Positions 52,470 to 61,022 of a DNA stretch of 64,000 bases are shown piece by piece. Positions within the stretch are counted from its first letter, which is position 1. Each line of letters opens with the position of its first letter. The notes under the pieces are model-generated. The model was not told the DNA's origin and did no database searches. It saw only the letters and a list, made by a program, of their open reading frames with translations. Both the position numbers and the translations under genes were made by a program. Source of the DNA: Rubrivivax sp. (GTDB taxonomy: Bacteria > Pseudomonadota > Gammaproteobacteria > Burkholderiales > Burkholderiaceae_C); the NCBI GenBank assembly GCA_027491255.1, contig JAIXWM010000189.1:1-64000 (forward strand), given 5' to 3'.

Positions 52470-53662
52470 GTGCCAGACCCCCGTCGGATCTCGTCGATGC
52501 CGACCTGGTGCTGCAGCAGCACGTCCCGGCCGCTGGCCGAGGAGTCGCGCGCGGCGTCGCAGACCTCGAGGTTCGCCAGGCCCCAGCGCGCATCGTGCAG
52601 GGCGGGCCGGCGCCCGGTGACGGCGTCGTGCAGTTCGTCCAGGACCAGGTCCCGCGGGCCTCGGTCGGTGGGCAGCGCGATCTCCCTGCACCCGGACGCG
52701 TCGTAGATCAGCAGGCCGTCGGCCGACTGCCGGATGTCGCCGCGTTCGCAGCTCACGAGGGTGACGCCGAAGAATGGCTGGTGGGGCGGCGGTGACCAGT
52801 CGGCGCGGCGCGCGCGCGCCTGCTTGGCGCGCAGCACGTCCTCTGCCGTCTGGGAACCCGGCGCCGCGGGGGCACGCGGGCCATAGCTCGCCGGCTGGTG
52901 GAAGCCGGATTCGGTGATGCCGAAGCACAGGTCGACGCTGGAGAAGCCGCCGTAACCGTTGTAGACGGCGGTGGCGACGGCGCCGTCCTCGAAGTCGAGG
53001 TAGACGACGTGCGCGCCCGTACCGGGGCGCTGCGGGTTCCAGTCGAAGGTCCGCGCCCTGACGCTGCGCCCCCGTCCGCCACACAGCAGACGCAGCACGT
53101 CGAACTGGTGCGCGCCCTGCCGGTAGGTGACGCCCCCGCCCTGGCCGGCGTCGAGTTCGTCGGGCCGGCGCGGGCGGTGCATCCAGTCCGTGTAGCACCA
53201 GGTGTGGACCATGCGCACACGGCCGAGCTCGCCGCCGGCGATCAGCTCGCGCATGCGCTGCACCGGCAGGTCGTAGCCGTGCGAGTGGCCCACCAGCACG
53301 GTCCGGTCCGAGCGCCGGGCGGCCTCGACCAGGGGCAAGGCGCGGGCCACGTCCTCGGCCATCGGCTTTTCGACCAGCACGTGCTTGCCGGCCGCCAGGC
53401 ACTGCAGCACCTGCTCCACGTGCAGGCCGGTCGGCGTGGCGATGTAGACCACCTGCAGGCCGGGATGCGCGAGCAGACCGGTCAGGTCGGCATAAGCGGC
53501 CACGCCGTTGTCGCGCGCGATCTCGTCGCGCACCGCCTCCACGCAGTCGGCCACCGCGACGAGTTCGAAACCCGGATGGCGCCGGATCGCGGGCAGGAAC
53601 GACCGTCCGGCCGTACCGAAACCCACGATGCCCATCCCGATCGACCCGTCGTGCCCTTGCAT
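52466..53662 (-). CDS. Gfo/Idh/MocA oxidoreductase, phthalate dihydrodiol dehydrogenase-like
   Basis: The 398-residue protein has an N-terminal Rossmann motif GIVGFGTAGRSF, the EKP motif in VLVEKPMAED (catalytic lysine), and GGVTYRQGAHQFDVLRLL with the family histidine. The phthalate 4,5-cis-dihydrodiol dehydrogenase (Pht4) is a known member of this fold. Placed between an ABC transporter and a PDR-type reductase and beside a Rieske oxygenase, a dihydrodiol dehydrogenase role is the best inference, but sugar-type substrates cannot be excluded from sequence alone. Confidence 0.84.
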   Translation of the reverse strand: MQGHDGSIGMGIVGFGTAGRSFLPAIRRHPGFELVAVADCVEAVRDEIARDNGVAAYADLTGLLAHPGLQVVYIATPTGLHVEQVLQCLAAGKHVLVEKPMAEDVARALPLVEAARRSDRTVLVGHSHGYDLPVQRMRELIAGGELGRVRMVHTWCYTDWMHRPRRPDELDAGQGGGVTYRQGAHQFDVLRLLCGGRGRSVRARTFDWNPQRPGTGAHVVYLDFEDGAVATAVYNGYGGFSSVDLCFGITESGFHQPASYGPRAPAAPGSQTAEDVLRAKQARARRADWSPPPHQPFFGVTLVSCERGDIRQSADGLLIYDASGCREIALPTDRGPRDLVLDELHDAVTGRRPALHDARWGLANLEVCDAARDSSASGRDVLLQHQVGIDEIRRGSGT

Positions 53663-53708
53663 GCGCCTGTCCCTGCTGCGGTTGCGGTTGTCTTGCGGCC
53701 TGACCTGC

Positions 53709-54842
53709 TCACGCCCCGGCAGGCACGTCGATGCATTGCGCAGAGCGCACGCGCACGCGCAACGATTGCCCCACCTCGACCGCGAAGGACGGATGGGCGC
53801 GCATCAACAGTTGCCGCTCGCCGATGCGCAGTTGCAGATCCAGCCGCTCGCCCAGGAAGACCTTCTGCACGACCACCCCGCTCAGGGTCGTGAAGCCGTC
53901 GTCGGCGCCGGTCGCGGGCTCGATGTCCTCCGGCCGGATCGACAGCAGCATCGACTCGCCGGCGTGCAGCGTCCGCGGCACCTGCACCTCCAGCTCGCCG
54001 ATGGGCGTGCCCAGGCGGCAGCGATGCAGCCCGGACGGCCCGAGCGCCACCGCGTCGACGAAGTTGGTCGAGCCGACGAAGTCGGCCACGAAACGGTTGG
54101 CGGGGCGCTCGTAGATCTCGCGCGGGGGGGCGACCTGCTCGATGCGACCGTCGCGCATCACCGCGATCTCGTGCGAGAGCGCCAGGGCCTCGCTCTGGTC
54201 GTGGGTGACGTAGACCGTGGTCAAGCCGAGCTCGCGCTGCAGGCGCTGCAACTCGAAGCGCATGCGCTCGCGCAGCTTGGCGTCGAGGTTGGACAGGGGC
54301 TCGTCCAGCAGCAGCAGCCGCGGCTCCATCGCCAGGGCCCGGGCCAGCGCCAGGCGCTGCTGCTGCCCGCCGGACAGCGCGGTGGCGTCGCGCTGCGCGT
54401 ATTCCTCCAGGCCCACCACCCCCAGCACGTGCATCACCTTGTCCTGGATCTTGCGCGCGGCATGCCGCGCCCGGCTCACCCGCAGCGGAAAGGCCGCGTT
54501 CTCGAAGACGCTCAGGTGGGGCCAGATCGCGTAGGACTGGAAAACCATGCCGATGTTGCGGCGGTTGGCGGCGACGAAGACCCCACGCTGGCTGCAGGAG
54601 ACGATTTCCGCGGCGATGCTGATGCGCCCCGCCACCGGGCGCTCCAGGCCGGCGATGCAGCGCATCGTCGTGGTCTTGCCGCACCCGCTGGGCCCGAGCA
54701 GCGTGAACAGGCTGCCTTCGCGCACCGCGAAATCCACCCCCTGGACGGCGCGCACCACCCGGCCCTGCGCGTCGACATACTGGGCCTGCAGGCCCTCGAC
54801 CTGCAGGAGCACGCCAGACCCCGGATCAGAGCTGCTTGACAC
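53709..54842 (-). CDS. ABC transporter ATP-binding protein (PotA/FbpC-like)
   Basis: The 377-residue ATPase has Walker A LLGPSGCGKTTT, signature ALSGGQQQRLALARA, Walker B LLLLDEPLSNLDAK, and the H-loop VTHDQSEALA. Its C-terminal regulatory TOBE region contains SIRPEDIE. This class energises uptake of iron, polyamines or small organic anions. It overlaps the permease gene by 17 bp, and the substrate-binding protein lies just upstream, giving a complete importer. The catabolic context suggests an aromatic acid or related carboxylate as cargo. Confidence 0.92.
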   Translation of the reverse strand: MSSSSDPGSGVLLQVEGLQAQYVDAQGRVVRAVQGVDFAVREGSLFTLLGPSGCGKTTTMRCIAGLERPVAGRISIAAEIVSCSQRGVFVAANRRNIGMVFQSYAIWPHLSVFENAAFPLRVSRARHAARKIQDKVMHVLGVVGLEEYAQRDATALSGGQQQRLALARALAMEPRLLLLDEPLSNLDAKLRERMRFELQRLQRELGLTTVYVTHDQSEALALSHEIAVMRDGRIEQVAPPREIYERPANRFVADFVGSTNFVDAVALGPSGLHRCRLGTPIGELEVQVPRTLHAGESMLLSIRPEDIEPATGADDGFTTLSGVVVQKVFLGERLDLQLRIGERQLLMRAHPSFAVEVGQSLRVRVRSAQCIDVPAGA

Positions 54843-56556
54843 CGTACTTCCCGCCCAACCATTGCGCTGCCATGACCAGGAAGAGCAGCGCGACCATGAA
54901 CATCACCCCGAGCGCAGACAGCTCGACGAGCTGACCGGCCTCCCAGAGTTCCCACACGACGATGGCCAGCACTTCGGAGCCCGGGCTGTACAGCAGGATC
55001 GACGAGGACAGCTCGCGCATCGAGACGATCAGCACGAAGATCCAGCCCGCCAGCAAGCCGGGCTTGAGCAGCGGCAGGACGATGCGCCAGAAGGTGGCGC
55101 CCCAGGAGGCGCCGGACATCTGCGCGGAGTCCTCGAGCTCCTGGTGGATCTGCAGCAGGGCCGTGGTGTTGTAGCGCATGCCGTAGGGCATGAAGCGGGT
55201 CACGTAGGCCAGCAGCAGGATCCACAGCGTGCCATAGATGCCGACGTCGAAGTTCAGGAAGAACACCATCATGGCCAGGCCCACCACCAGGCCCGGCAAG
55301 GCGATCGGCAGCGAGGCCAGCTGGTCCAGCAACCACCGCCCCGGCCAGCGCGTGCGCACGACGATCCAGCAGATCACCGAGGTCAGCAGCATCACCAGCG
55401 TGGCGCTGCCCAGCGCGAGCAGGAGGCTGTTGCGCACGGCCGGCCAGAAGTTGTCATGGCCGAGCACGGCGCGATAGGGGTCCAGCGTCAACTGTCGCAG
55501 CGCCTCCAGCGACGGCACGGCGTAGAAGCTCTGGAAGGACGACCACAGCAGCACCAGGAAGGGCAGCAGCACGATGAGGGCGAAGTAGACGACGAACACC
55601 GCCGCCGTCAGGTAGCGCCAGCGACCCAGGTCGAGGACCCGCGGCCGGAAGCCCTTGCCCGTCACCGTCACGTAGCGTCGGGAATGGCGCGTGACCCGGG
55701 ACTGCAGGTAGATGCCGAGCGCGGCCACCAGCAGCAGCACGGTGGCGTAGGCCGAGGCCAGGCCGATGCGGCTGGGGTACTGGTGGACCGCCTGGTAGAT
55801 GGCCGAGGTGTACACCTGCAGGCCCACGGGCAGCCCGATCAGCGCGGGAACCTCGAAGGACTCGATGGCGCGGATGAACAGGATGAGCAGCGTGGCCACG
55901 GCCGCCGGCCAGCTCAGCCGCAGGCTGATGCGCCACGCCACCTGCCAGGTGCTGGCCCCGCTCATCAGGGCCGACTCCTCGAGCGAGGGATCCATGGAAC
56001 GGAACGCGGCACTCATGATCAGGAAGGCCACCGGCGAGTAGTGCAGGCCGTCGACCCAGACCATGCCGCCCATCGAGTACACGTCCACGAACACATGGCT
56101 GGTGCCGGTGAGCGCCTGCAGCGCCACGTTGACCAGGCCGATCTTCGGGCTGGCCAGCAGGATCCAGGCGATCGTGAAGAGCACGCCCGGGACGATCAGC
56201 GGCACGACGCTCAGCGCGTAGAACAGTCTCTTGAAGGGCGTGTTCGTGCGCTCGTTCATCCAGGCCAGCAGGGTGCCGACGAAGAAGGCCAGCAGCGCCG
56301 TGCCGCCGGCGAACACCACGGAATTGCCCAGCAGGCGCGCCGTGTCCGCGCCCCCGAGCGCCTCGCGATGGTTGTCCAGCGTCAGCACGCCGGCCGCCAC
56401 GGCAGTGGCCGGCGTGTGCACGCTCTGCCACAGCAGATAGACCAGCGGCACCAGGGCCAGGAAAGCCACCACCGCGACGCTGGCGCCCAGCGCCAGCCAG
56501 CGCGGCTCGACCGCCCTGCCCAGGCGCCCGGCCGCAAGAGCGCCGAAGGTCGTCAC
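54826..56556 (-). CDS. ABC transporter permease, two fused membrane domains
   Basis: The 576-residue protein has about twelve hydrophobic helices in two homologous halves, each with an EAA loop (EESALMSGASTWQVAWRISL near residue 205, and EDSAQMSGASWGATFWRIVL near 490). This double-permease form is typical of Fe3+- and AfuB-like importers. GTG 56556 is used because it overlaps the stop of the binding-protein gene (GTGA) and has AAGG upstream. Its 3' end overlaps the ATPase gene. It forms the inner-membrane channel. Confidence 0.9.
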   Translation of the reverse strand: MTTFGALAAGRLGRAVEPRWLALGASVAVVAFLALVPLVYLLWQSVHTPATAVAAGVLTLDNHREALGGADTARLLGNSVVFAGGTALLAFFVGTLLAWMNERTNTPFKRLFYALSVVPLIVPGVLFTIAWILLASPKIGLVNVALQALTGTSHVFVDVYSMGGMVWVDGLHYSPVAFLIMSAAFRSMDPSLEESALMSGASTWQVAWRISLRLSWPAAVATLLILFIRAIESFEVPALIGLPVGLQVYTSAIYQAVHQYPSRIGLASAYATVLLLVAALGIYLQSRVTRHSRRYVTVTGKGFRPRVLDLGRWRYLTAAVFVVYFALIVLLPFLVLLWSSFQSFYAVPSLEALRQLTLDPYRAVLGHDNFWPAVRNSLLLALGSATLVMLLTSVICWIVVRTRWPGRWLLDQLASLPIALPGLVVGLAMMVFFLNFDVGIYGTLWILLLAYVTRFMPYGMRYNTTALLQIHQELEDSAQMSGASWGATFWRIVLPLLKPGLLAGWIFVLIVSMRELSSSILLYSPGSEVLAIVVWELWEAGQLVELSALGVMFMVALLFLVMAAQWLGGKYGVKQL

Positions 56557-57620
56557 CGCGCCTTCTTGATGAAGGCCTCGTCGTACATCTTCACCCACCG
56601 GTCCTGGCGATCCAGGGCCTGGACGGCGTCGATCAGCTTGTACGGCGGCAGCTTGTTCAGGTGGGACTCCACCTTCCGGCTGGTCGGACCGTAGTCGGCG
56701 TCGGCCATGATCTTCTGGCCCTCACCGAGCACGAAATCGTAGAAGAGCACGGCCGCGTTGGGGTTGCGCGCCTTGGCCATGACGGCCATGGCCGCAGGGT
56801 AGGCGAACAGCGGCTGCAGGTACAGCCCTTCCACCGGCGCCCCCTTGCGCTTGAGCTGCTCGGGATTCCAGCTGTAGACCGTCAGCGCCAGCGGCACCTC
56901 GCCCGAAGCCACCATGCCGGCGAGCACCGAGTGGCCCTTGCGCACCGAGATGCCGTTGACGGCGACGATGGTGTCGAACAGCTTGCGCGCCGCCTCCTCA
57001 CCCAACTCGGCGCTCAGCGCGCCCCACCAGATGTGGTCGTTCGCCTCGACGGCGAGCTTGCCCTTCCACTTCGGGTCGGTCAGGTCCTGGTAGGACTTCG
57101 GCAAATCCTCCTTGCGGACCAGGCGGGTGTTGTACGAGGCCGTGAACACGTCGAGGTTGAAGGCCGCCCACTGGTGGTGCGCCGGCACCGCGCCCGGGAT
57201 CAGGTCGGCGTGCACCGATGAGCGCACCTCCTGCAGCAGTTTCTCGCGCGCTGCGGCCTCGGTGTCCGCGGCGGTGCTGAGGAAGACGTCGACCTCGTGC
57301 CGGCCGGCACGCGACTCGGCGAAGATGCGCTGCATGATGGCCTCGGAGCCGGCCCGCCAGAGCTTGACCTTGACGCCGTGCTTGCGCGAGAACGCCTCGG
57401 CCATGTCCTTGACGATCGGGTGCGCGTAGTAGACCGAGAGCTCGCCTTCCTTCCTGGCGCCGTCGAGCAGACGCGCCTGGCGGTCCGGCCCCTCGTAGGT
57501 GGCCACCTGGGCCAGCGTGCGTCCGTCCTTGCCGGCCTGGGCCCAGGCCGTCGGTGCCGCCTGCGACAACAGGACGGCCATCGGCAGCAGCAGCAGCAGC
57601 CGGATTCGGGAACCCTTCAT
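56553..57620 (-). CDS. ABC transporter periplasmic substrate-binding protein (Fe3+/AfuA-like fold)
   Basis: The 355-residue protein begins MKGSRIRLLLLLPMAVLLSQ with a signal peptidase site around AWAQ. The mature part has LYARKEGELSVYYAHP-like text and the DVFLSTAADTE and LAVEANDHIWWGAL segments that occur in family 1/6 periplasmic binding proteins. There is no obvious iron-binding Tyr pair, so the ligand is probably an organic anion. It starts the transporter genes and follows the aldolase gene by 43 bp on the same strand. Confidence 0.87.
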   Translation of the reverse strand: MKGSRIRLLLLLPMAVLLSQAAPTAWAQAGKDGRTLAQVATYEGPDRQARLLDGARKEGELSVYYAHPIVKDMAEAFSRKHGVKVKLWRAGSEAIMQRIFAESRAGRHEVDVFLSTAADTEAAAREKLLQEVRSSVHADLIPGAVPAHHQWAAFNLDVFTASYNTRLVRKEDLPKSYQDLTDPKWKGKLAVEANDHIWWGALSAELGEEAARKLFDTIVAVNGISVRKGHSVLAGMVASGEVPLALTVYSWNPEQLKRKGAPVEGLYLQPLFAYPAAMAVMAKARNPNAAVLFYDFVLGEGQKIMADADYGPTSRKVESHLNKLPPYKLIDAVQALDRQDRWVKMYDEAFIKKAR

Positions 57621-57663
57621 GCGTGTCTCCTCGTTGGCGTACCGGCCCGCAGCAGCGCCCGCT

Positions 57664-58374
57664 TCACCGCGGGACGAGGCGCAGCTTGCGGCGCAGGTAT
57701 TCGAAGTTGATGACGTACTGTTCCGCGGTGTTCATGTCCCGGTGCAGGCGCTGGACGAGCTCGGGCGCAAACAGCTCGCCGACGCCGCCACCGGCCATGG
57801 CCAGGAGCTGGATGCGGCAGGCGGTCTCGAGCGTCAAGGCCAGGATGGTGGACTCCTCGATCGACGCGCCGACGACAGCCACGCCGTGGTTGCGCATCAG
57901 CACCGCCTTGTGCGGGCCCAGCGCCTGGGCGAGTGCCGCCCCCTTCTGGGGCGAGCGGATGAGTTCGATCGTGTCGGTGTAGACCGGCAGCCCGTCGTGG
58001 AAGGTGACTGCAGGCTGGCTGATGGGCAGCAAGGGGCGGCAGGTGGCGGAGAAGGCGACCGCGTGGGTCGGGTGCGTATGGATGACGCTGTGGACGTCCG
58101 GCCGCGCCTTGTAGATCTCCGAGTGGATGTAGACCTCGCTGTGCCTGCGCCCGCCACCGGCGACCTTCTCGCCGCTCAGGTTGCACACGACGATGTTGTC
58201 CGCCGTGATCTCGTCGAAGCCGCGGCTGTGCGGCTTCATCAGGAAGTGGGTCGGATCACCCGGCATGCGCACCGAGATGTGGCCCCGCGTCAGGTCCCCC
58301 TGACCGTCGTCGTCGATGATGTGCCCGGCGTCGATGAGCTTGCGGCGGGTGTCGTCGAGTGTGTCCATGGGCAT
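57664..58374 (-). CDS. Class II aldolase/adducin-like protein, possible dihydroxyphthalate decarboxylase
   Basis: The 236-residue protein has zinc ligands in VIHTHPTHAVAFSA (two histidines) and LMRNHGVAVVG (a third), and the N-terminal TRGHISVRMPGD segment with the SxR phosphate-loop relic. Members include L-fuculose-phosphate aldolase and, in actinobacterial phthalate operons, 3,4-dihydroxyphthalate decarboxylase PhtC. It sits 12 bp downstream of the Rieske oxygenase, so a decarboxylation or ring-product aldol step is the more likely role here. ATG 58374 or 58368 can be the start. Confidence 0.8.
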   Translation of the reverse strand: MPMDTLDDTRRKLIDAGHIIDDDGQGDLTRGHISVRMPGDPTHFLMKPHSRGFDEITADNIVVCNLSGEKVAGGGRRHSEVYIHSEIYKARPDVHSVIHTHPTHAVAFSATCRPLLPISQPAVTFHDGLPVYTDTIELIRSPQKGAALAQALGPHKAVLMRNHGVAVVGASIEESTILALTLETACRIQLLAMAGGGVGELFAPELVQRLHRDMNTAEQYVINFEYLRRKLRLVPR

Positions 58375-58386
58375 GTGTCCATGGGC

Positions 58387-59628
58387 TCAGGGTTCGAACA
58401 CCAGGCCGAGCGCGTCGGCCACGGGGCTGAAGCGCACGTGCGTGCGCGAGACGAAGGTGCGGAAGCTGCCGCGGAAATGCTTCTTGCCTCGCTCGTTGGG
58501 CAGGTCGATGCGCTGGTTGAGCGCCTCGTCGCGCACCACGCCCTTCGGGTCCTGCCCCTGCTCGACCTTCTTGATCTCCCGCCGCAGCATGCGCCGGTAC
58601 AGCGCAATGCCCTTGTCCGACGCGCCCAGGTTCTCCCGCGTGCGGTCGGCCAGCCGCCCCTGCGTCAGCCACGCCATGATGTCCTGGCCGTCGATGTGGT
58701 CCACGCGCAGTTGCCCGTCCGGCCACCGCAACGGCACCTCGTGCAGGTGCATGCGCTCGCGCAGCTTCGGCGGCACCATCGCACCGGCCGGCGGCACGTA
58801 GGCGTGGTACCAGTAGTGCAGCGTGTTCTCGTCATCCATCGGCACCCGGATCTGGAACACGTATGAGCGCTGGTGCTCGTCCCCGTTGCCCACCGCCAGC
58901 ATGGTCGGGAACACGATCGGGTGCCCCACCCGCCAGTCGTCACCCTCCTCGCTCTGCCCCTCCAGCAGACGGTGCTTCGTGATCCCCCACTCGAACTCGC
59001 GGAAATCGATCTTGCGGTGCGTCGCGCTGATGTGCGTGCGGATCCCCTCCTGTTCCTGCAGGAACTCCAGGTTGCGCCCGTGCAGCCACTCCGCGTGCAC
59101 CGGGTCCAGCGAGGTCTCCACGATCTGCAGCCAGTTGCACGGTATCACCGCATGCCCCAGCACCCTGATCGCACCCTCCGCCACGAAACCGTCAAAGCGC
59201 GGCAGCAGCGGCGCGGGCTGCGGCCCCAGGTACGCGAACACCATCCCGCCCAGTTCCTGCACCGGGTAGCCCGCAATTCCCACCTTCTGCCGGAACTGCG
59301 GGTTGTCGCCCTCGAAGGGCTGGCTCAGGCACTGCCCACGGGCGTCGAACTCCCAGCCGTGGTAGGGGCAGCGCAAGCCCTCCTGCGTGGGCAGACCGTA
59401 GAGAAACGACGCCCGCCGGTGCGGGCACTGGTGCTCGATCAGCCCCAGGCGACCCTGCCGGTCGCGAAACAGCACCAGGTCCTCACCCAGCAGCCGCACC
59501 GCCTTCGTCCAACGATCGCGCAAGTCCTCGGTCGACGCGATCGGGTGCCAGTAGCGCCTGAGCAGTTCGCCGCAGGGCGTGCCCCGGCCCACCTGCGTCA
59601 ACAAACGGTTCTGCTCCTCGGTTTCCAT
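58387..59628 (-). CDS. Rieske non-heme iron aromatic ring-hydroxylating oxygenase, phthalate dioxygenase-like
   Basis: The 413-residue alpha subunit has the Rieske motif CPH (Cys68, His70) and CPYH (Cys87, His90). The mononuclear iron site is DPVHAEWLH (Asp175, His178, His183). The start METEEQNRLLTQVGRGTPCGE and the GTPCGELLRRYWHPIAST text resemble phthalate 4,5-dioxygenase oxygenase (Pht3/OphA2) and related single-component oxygenases. With the PDR-type reductase it would make a cis-dihydrodiol from an aromatic carboxylate. It is the first gene of the main catabolic transcript, with the promoter/operator at 59699-59737. Confidence 0.9.
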   Translation of the reverse strand: METEEQNRLLTQVGRGTPCGELLRRYWHPIASTEDLRDRWTKAVRLLGEDLVLFRDRQGRLGLIEHQCPHRRASFLYGLPTQEGLRCPYHGWEFDARGQCLSQPFEGDNPQFRQKVGIAGYPVQELGGMVFAYLGPQPAPLLPRFDGFVAEGAIRVLGHAVIPCNWLQIVETSLDPVHAEWLHGRNLEFLQEQEGIRTHISATHRKIDFREFEWGITKHRLLEGQSEEGDDWRVGHPIVFPTMLAVGNGDEHQRSYVFQIRVPMDDENTLHYWYHAYVPPAGAMVPPKLRERMHLHEVPLRWPDGQLRVDHIDGQDIMAWLTQGRLADRTRENLGASDKGIALYRRMLRREIKKVEQGQDPKGVVRDEALNQRIDLPNERGKKHFRGSFRTFVSRTHVRFSPVADALGLVFEP

Positions 59629-59698
59629 GCAAGCCCCTGTTCCGAAGTGTCCAGTCCCACACGGTCGCGGGCCGACCGGCCCATTCGCGGTCGATCGA

Positions 59699-59737
59699 TT
59701 AGAAACCTAACTCTACCAAAGCCCCTGATGCGATCAA
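59699..59737 (-). promoter_or_regulatory. Promoter/operator of the intact Rieske operon
   Basis: On the minus strand, TTGATC (59737-59732) and TAGAGT (59715-59710) are 16 bp apart. TTAG-GTTT-CTAA (59710-59699) overlaps the end of the -10. The same module precedes the relic Rieske gene. Confidence 0.7.
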
Positions 59738-59780
59738 GGGCCACACGATACAACTATGTCGGTATAAACCCTTATTCTTA

Positions 59781-60812
59781 TCAGAAGGCCTGCTGCGCGA
59801 TGCCGAAGACGCGCGCGTACTCGCCGTAGACGACGGCCCCCGAAGCGATCATGCGGCGCTTGCGATCGTCCAGTTCAGCGACGCGTCGGGCGGGGCGACC
59901 CGCCCACATCGAACCGGCCTGCAGGTGCTGCCCCTCGGTGGTCGTGGACCCGGCCGCCAGCAGCACGTCGTCCTCGACGATCGTGCCGGGCGCCAGCCGG
60001 CTGCCCATGCCGATCAGCACCCTGGCGCCCACCGTGCAGTCGTGCAGCACCACGTTGTGTCCGACCGTGGTGTGCGCACCGACGAGCACGGGCGCGCGGT
60101 CGGAACGCAGCACACTGTTGTCCTGCACATTCGCGGCGGGCCCGACCACCAGCCGGCCGAGCGCGCCCTCGACACGGCAGCCAAACCACACGCTGCCGCC
60201 CTCGGCCAGCTCGATGACCCCGCGGCCGTGGACCGTGGCGGCCACGAAGCCCGGGCCCGTGGTCGCGGGCACGGCGCGCAGGGTCGCCGGAGCACCACTG
60301 TCCGGCCCACGGCCGCGGACCGCCGCCTGCGCCGCCGCCAGTTCCAGCCCGCCGACCGGCCCGACCGCCACGGCAGGCACGCCGGCGTAGCGCTGGCCGG
60401 GAGCCAGGACCGCGCGCGCGAACACCACCGCGCCGCGCTCGACGATGCTGCCGGCGCCCACGACCGCCGCATCCAGGATCACCGCGTCGTCCTCGACGAC
60501 GACATCGTCCTGCACCGTGCAGGCGTGGACGACGGCGTTCGCGCCCACCGCCACCCGGTCGCCGACGATGGTGCCGCACTGACCGTGCGAGATGTGCACG
60601 GTGCTGCGGGCACCGAGATGGAAATCCGCGCCGACGACGATGTCGTGCCCGTCGCCGCGCAGCACGGCGTCGGGCGCCAGCGTGGCGCGCGGACCGAGAC
60701 GCACGCGCCCCAGCACGGCGCAGCCCGCGCCTGCGGCGCTCGGCGGCGCGGCCATGGACGGGTGCTCGGACCCATAGGGCAGGACAAGAAGCGGGGATGA
60801 GGATGGCGTCAT
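59781..60812 (-). CDS. Fused double gamma-carbonic-anhydrase-like (LbetaH) protein
   Basis: The 343-residue protein has two left-handed beta-helix halves of the gamma-carbonic anhydrase family joined by an Ala/Gly-rich stretch (about 155-200). The first half retains the metal-ligand equivalents His73 (STVHISH) and His96 (AVVHAC) but has Ala91 where the second ligand should be (VGAN). The second half has Arg236 (SVLRSD) instead of the first ligand but retains His252 (VGHN) and His257 (VVLHDC). ATG 60812 is preferred over 60755 because it includes the typical LLVLPYGSEHP opening. Function may be CO2 hydration, acyl transfer, or a structural role. It is divergent from the mutase operon. Confidence 0.82.
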   Translation of the reverse strand: MTPSSSPLLVLPYGSEHPSMAAPPSAAGAGCAVLGRVRLGPRATLAPDAVLRGDGHDIVVGADFHLGARSTVHISHGQCGTIVGDRVAVGANAVVHACTVQDDVVVEDDAVILDAAVVGAGSIVERGAVVFARAVLAPGQRYAGVPAVAVGPVGGLELAAAQAAVRGRGPDSGAPATLRAVPATTGPGFVAATVHGRGVIELAEGGSVWFGCRVEGALGRLVVGPAANVQDNSVLRSDRAPVLVGAHTTVGHNVVLHDCTVGARVLIGMGSRLAPGTIVEDDVLLAAGSTTTEGQHLQAGSMWAGRPARRVAELDDRKRRMIASGAVVYGEYARVFGIAQQAF

Positions 60813-60924
60813 GGCAGGTGGTGGGCAAGACAAATGCGTGGAACGGGTCGGCCGGAGCCACCAAGGAAGACGGCCCCAGCCGGCGAGCGACCGGTCTGTC
60901 GACGAGGAAGTATGCGGCGTCCGC

Positions 60925-60952
60925 TTGACAGTCAGGGGCGGCCACCTACAAT
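60925..60952 (+). promoter_or_regulatory. Sigma70-type promoter of the acyl-CoA mutase operon
   Basis: TTGACA (60925-60930) and TACAAT (60947-60952) are separated by 16 bp. Both are at or near consensus, which is unusual for this GC-rich region. Transcription should start around 60959-60961. Confidence 0.75.
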
Positions 60953-60962
60953 CAATCGCATT

Positions 60963-60979
60963 TCGTATTCGAAATACGA
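60963..60979. promoter_or_regulatory. 17-bp palindromic operator at the mutase operon start point
   Basis: TCGTATT-CGA-AATACGA has perfect 7-bp arms, and it extends to a 23-bp palindrome (60960-60982) with one mismatched pair. It covers the first transcribed bases of the mutase operon, as expected for a repressor site. Confidence 0.68.
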
Positions 60980-61022
60980 CATTCTGTTCTCAACCATTCC
61001 GGTGACGAAAGGACTTCCTGCC

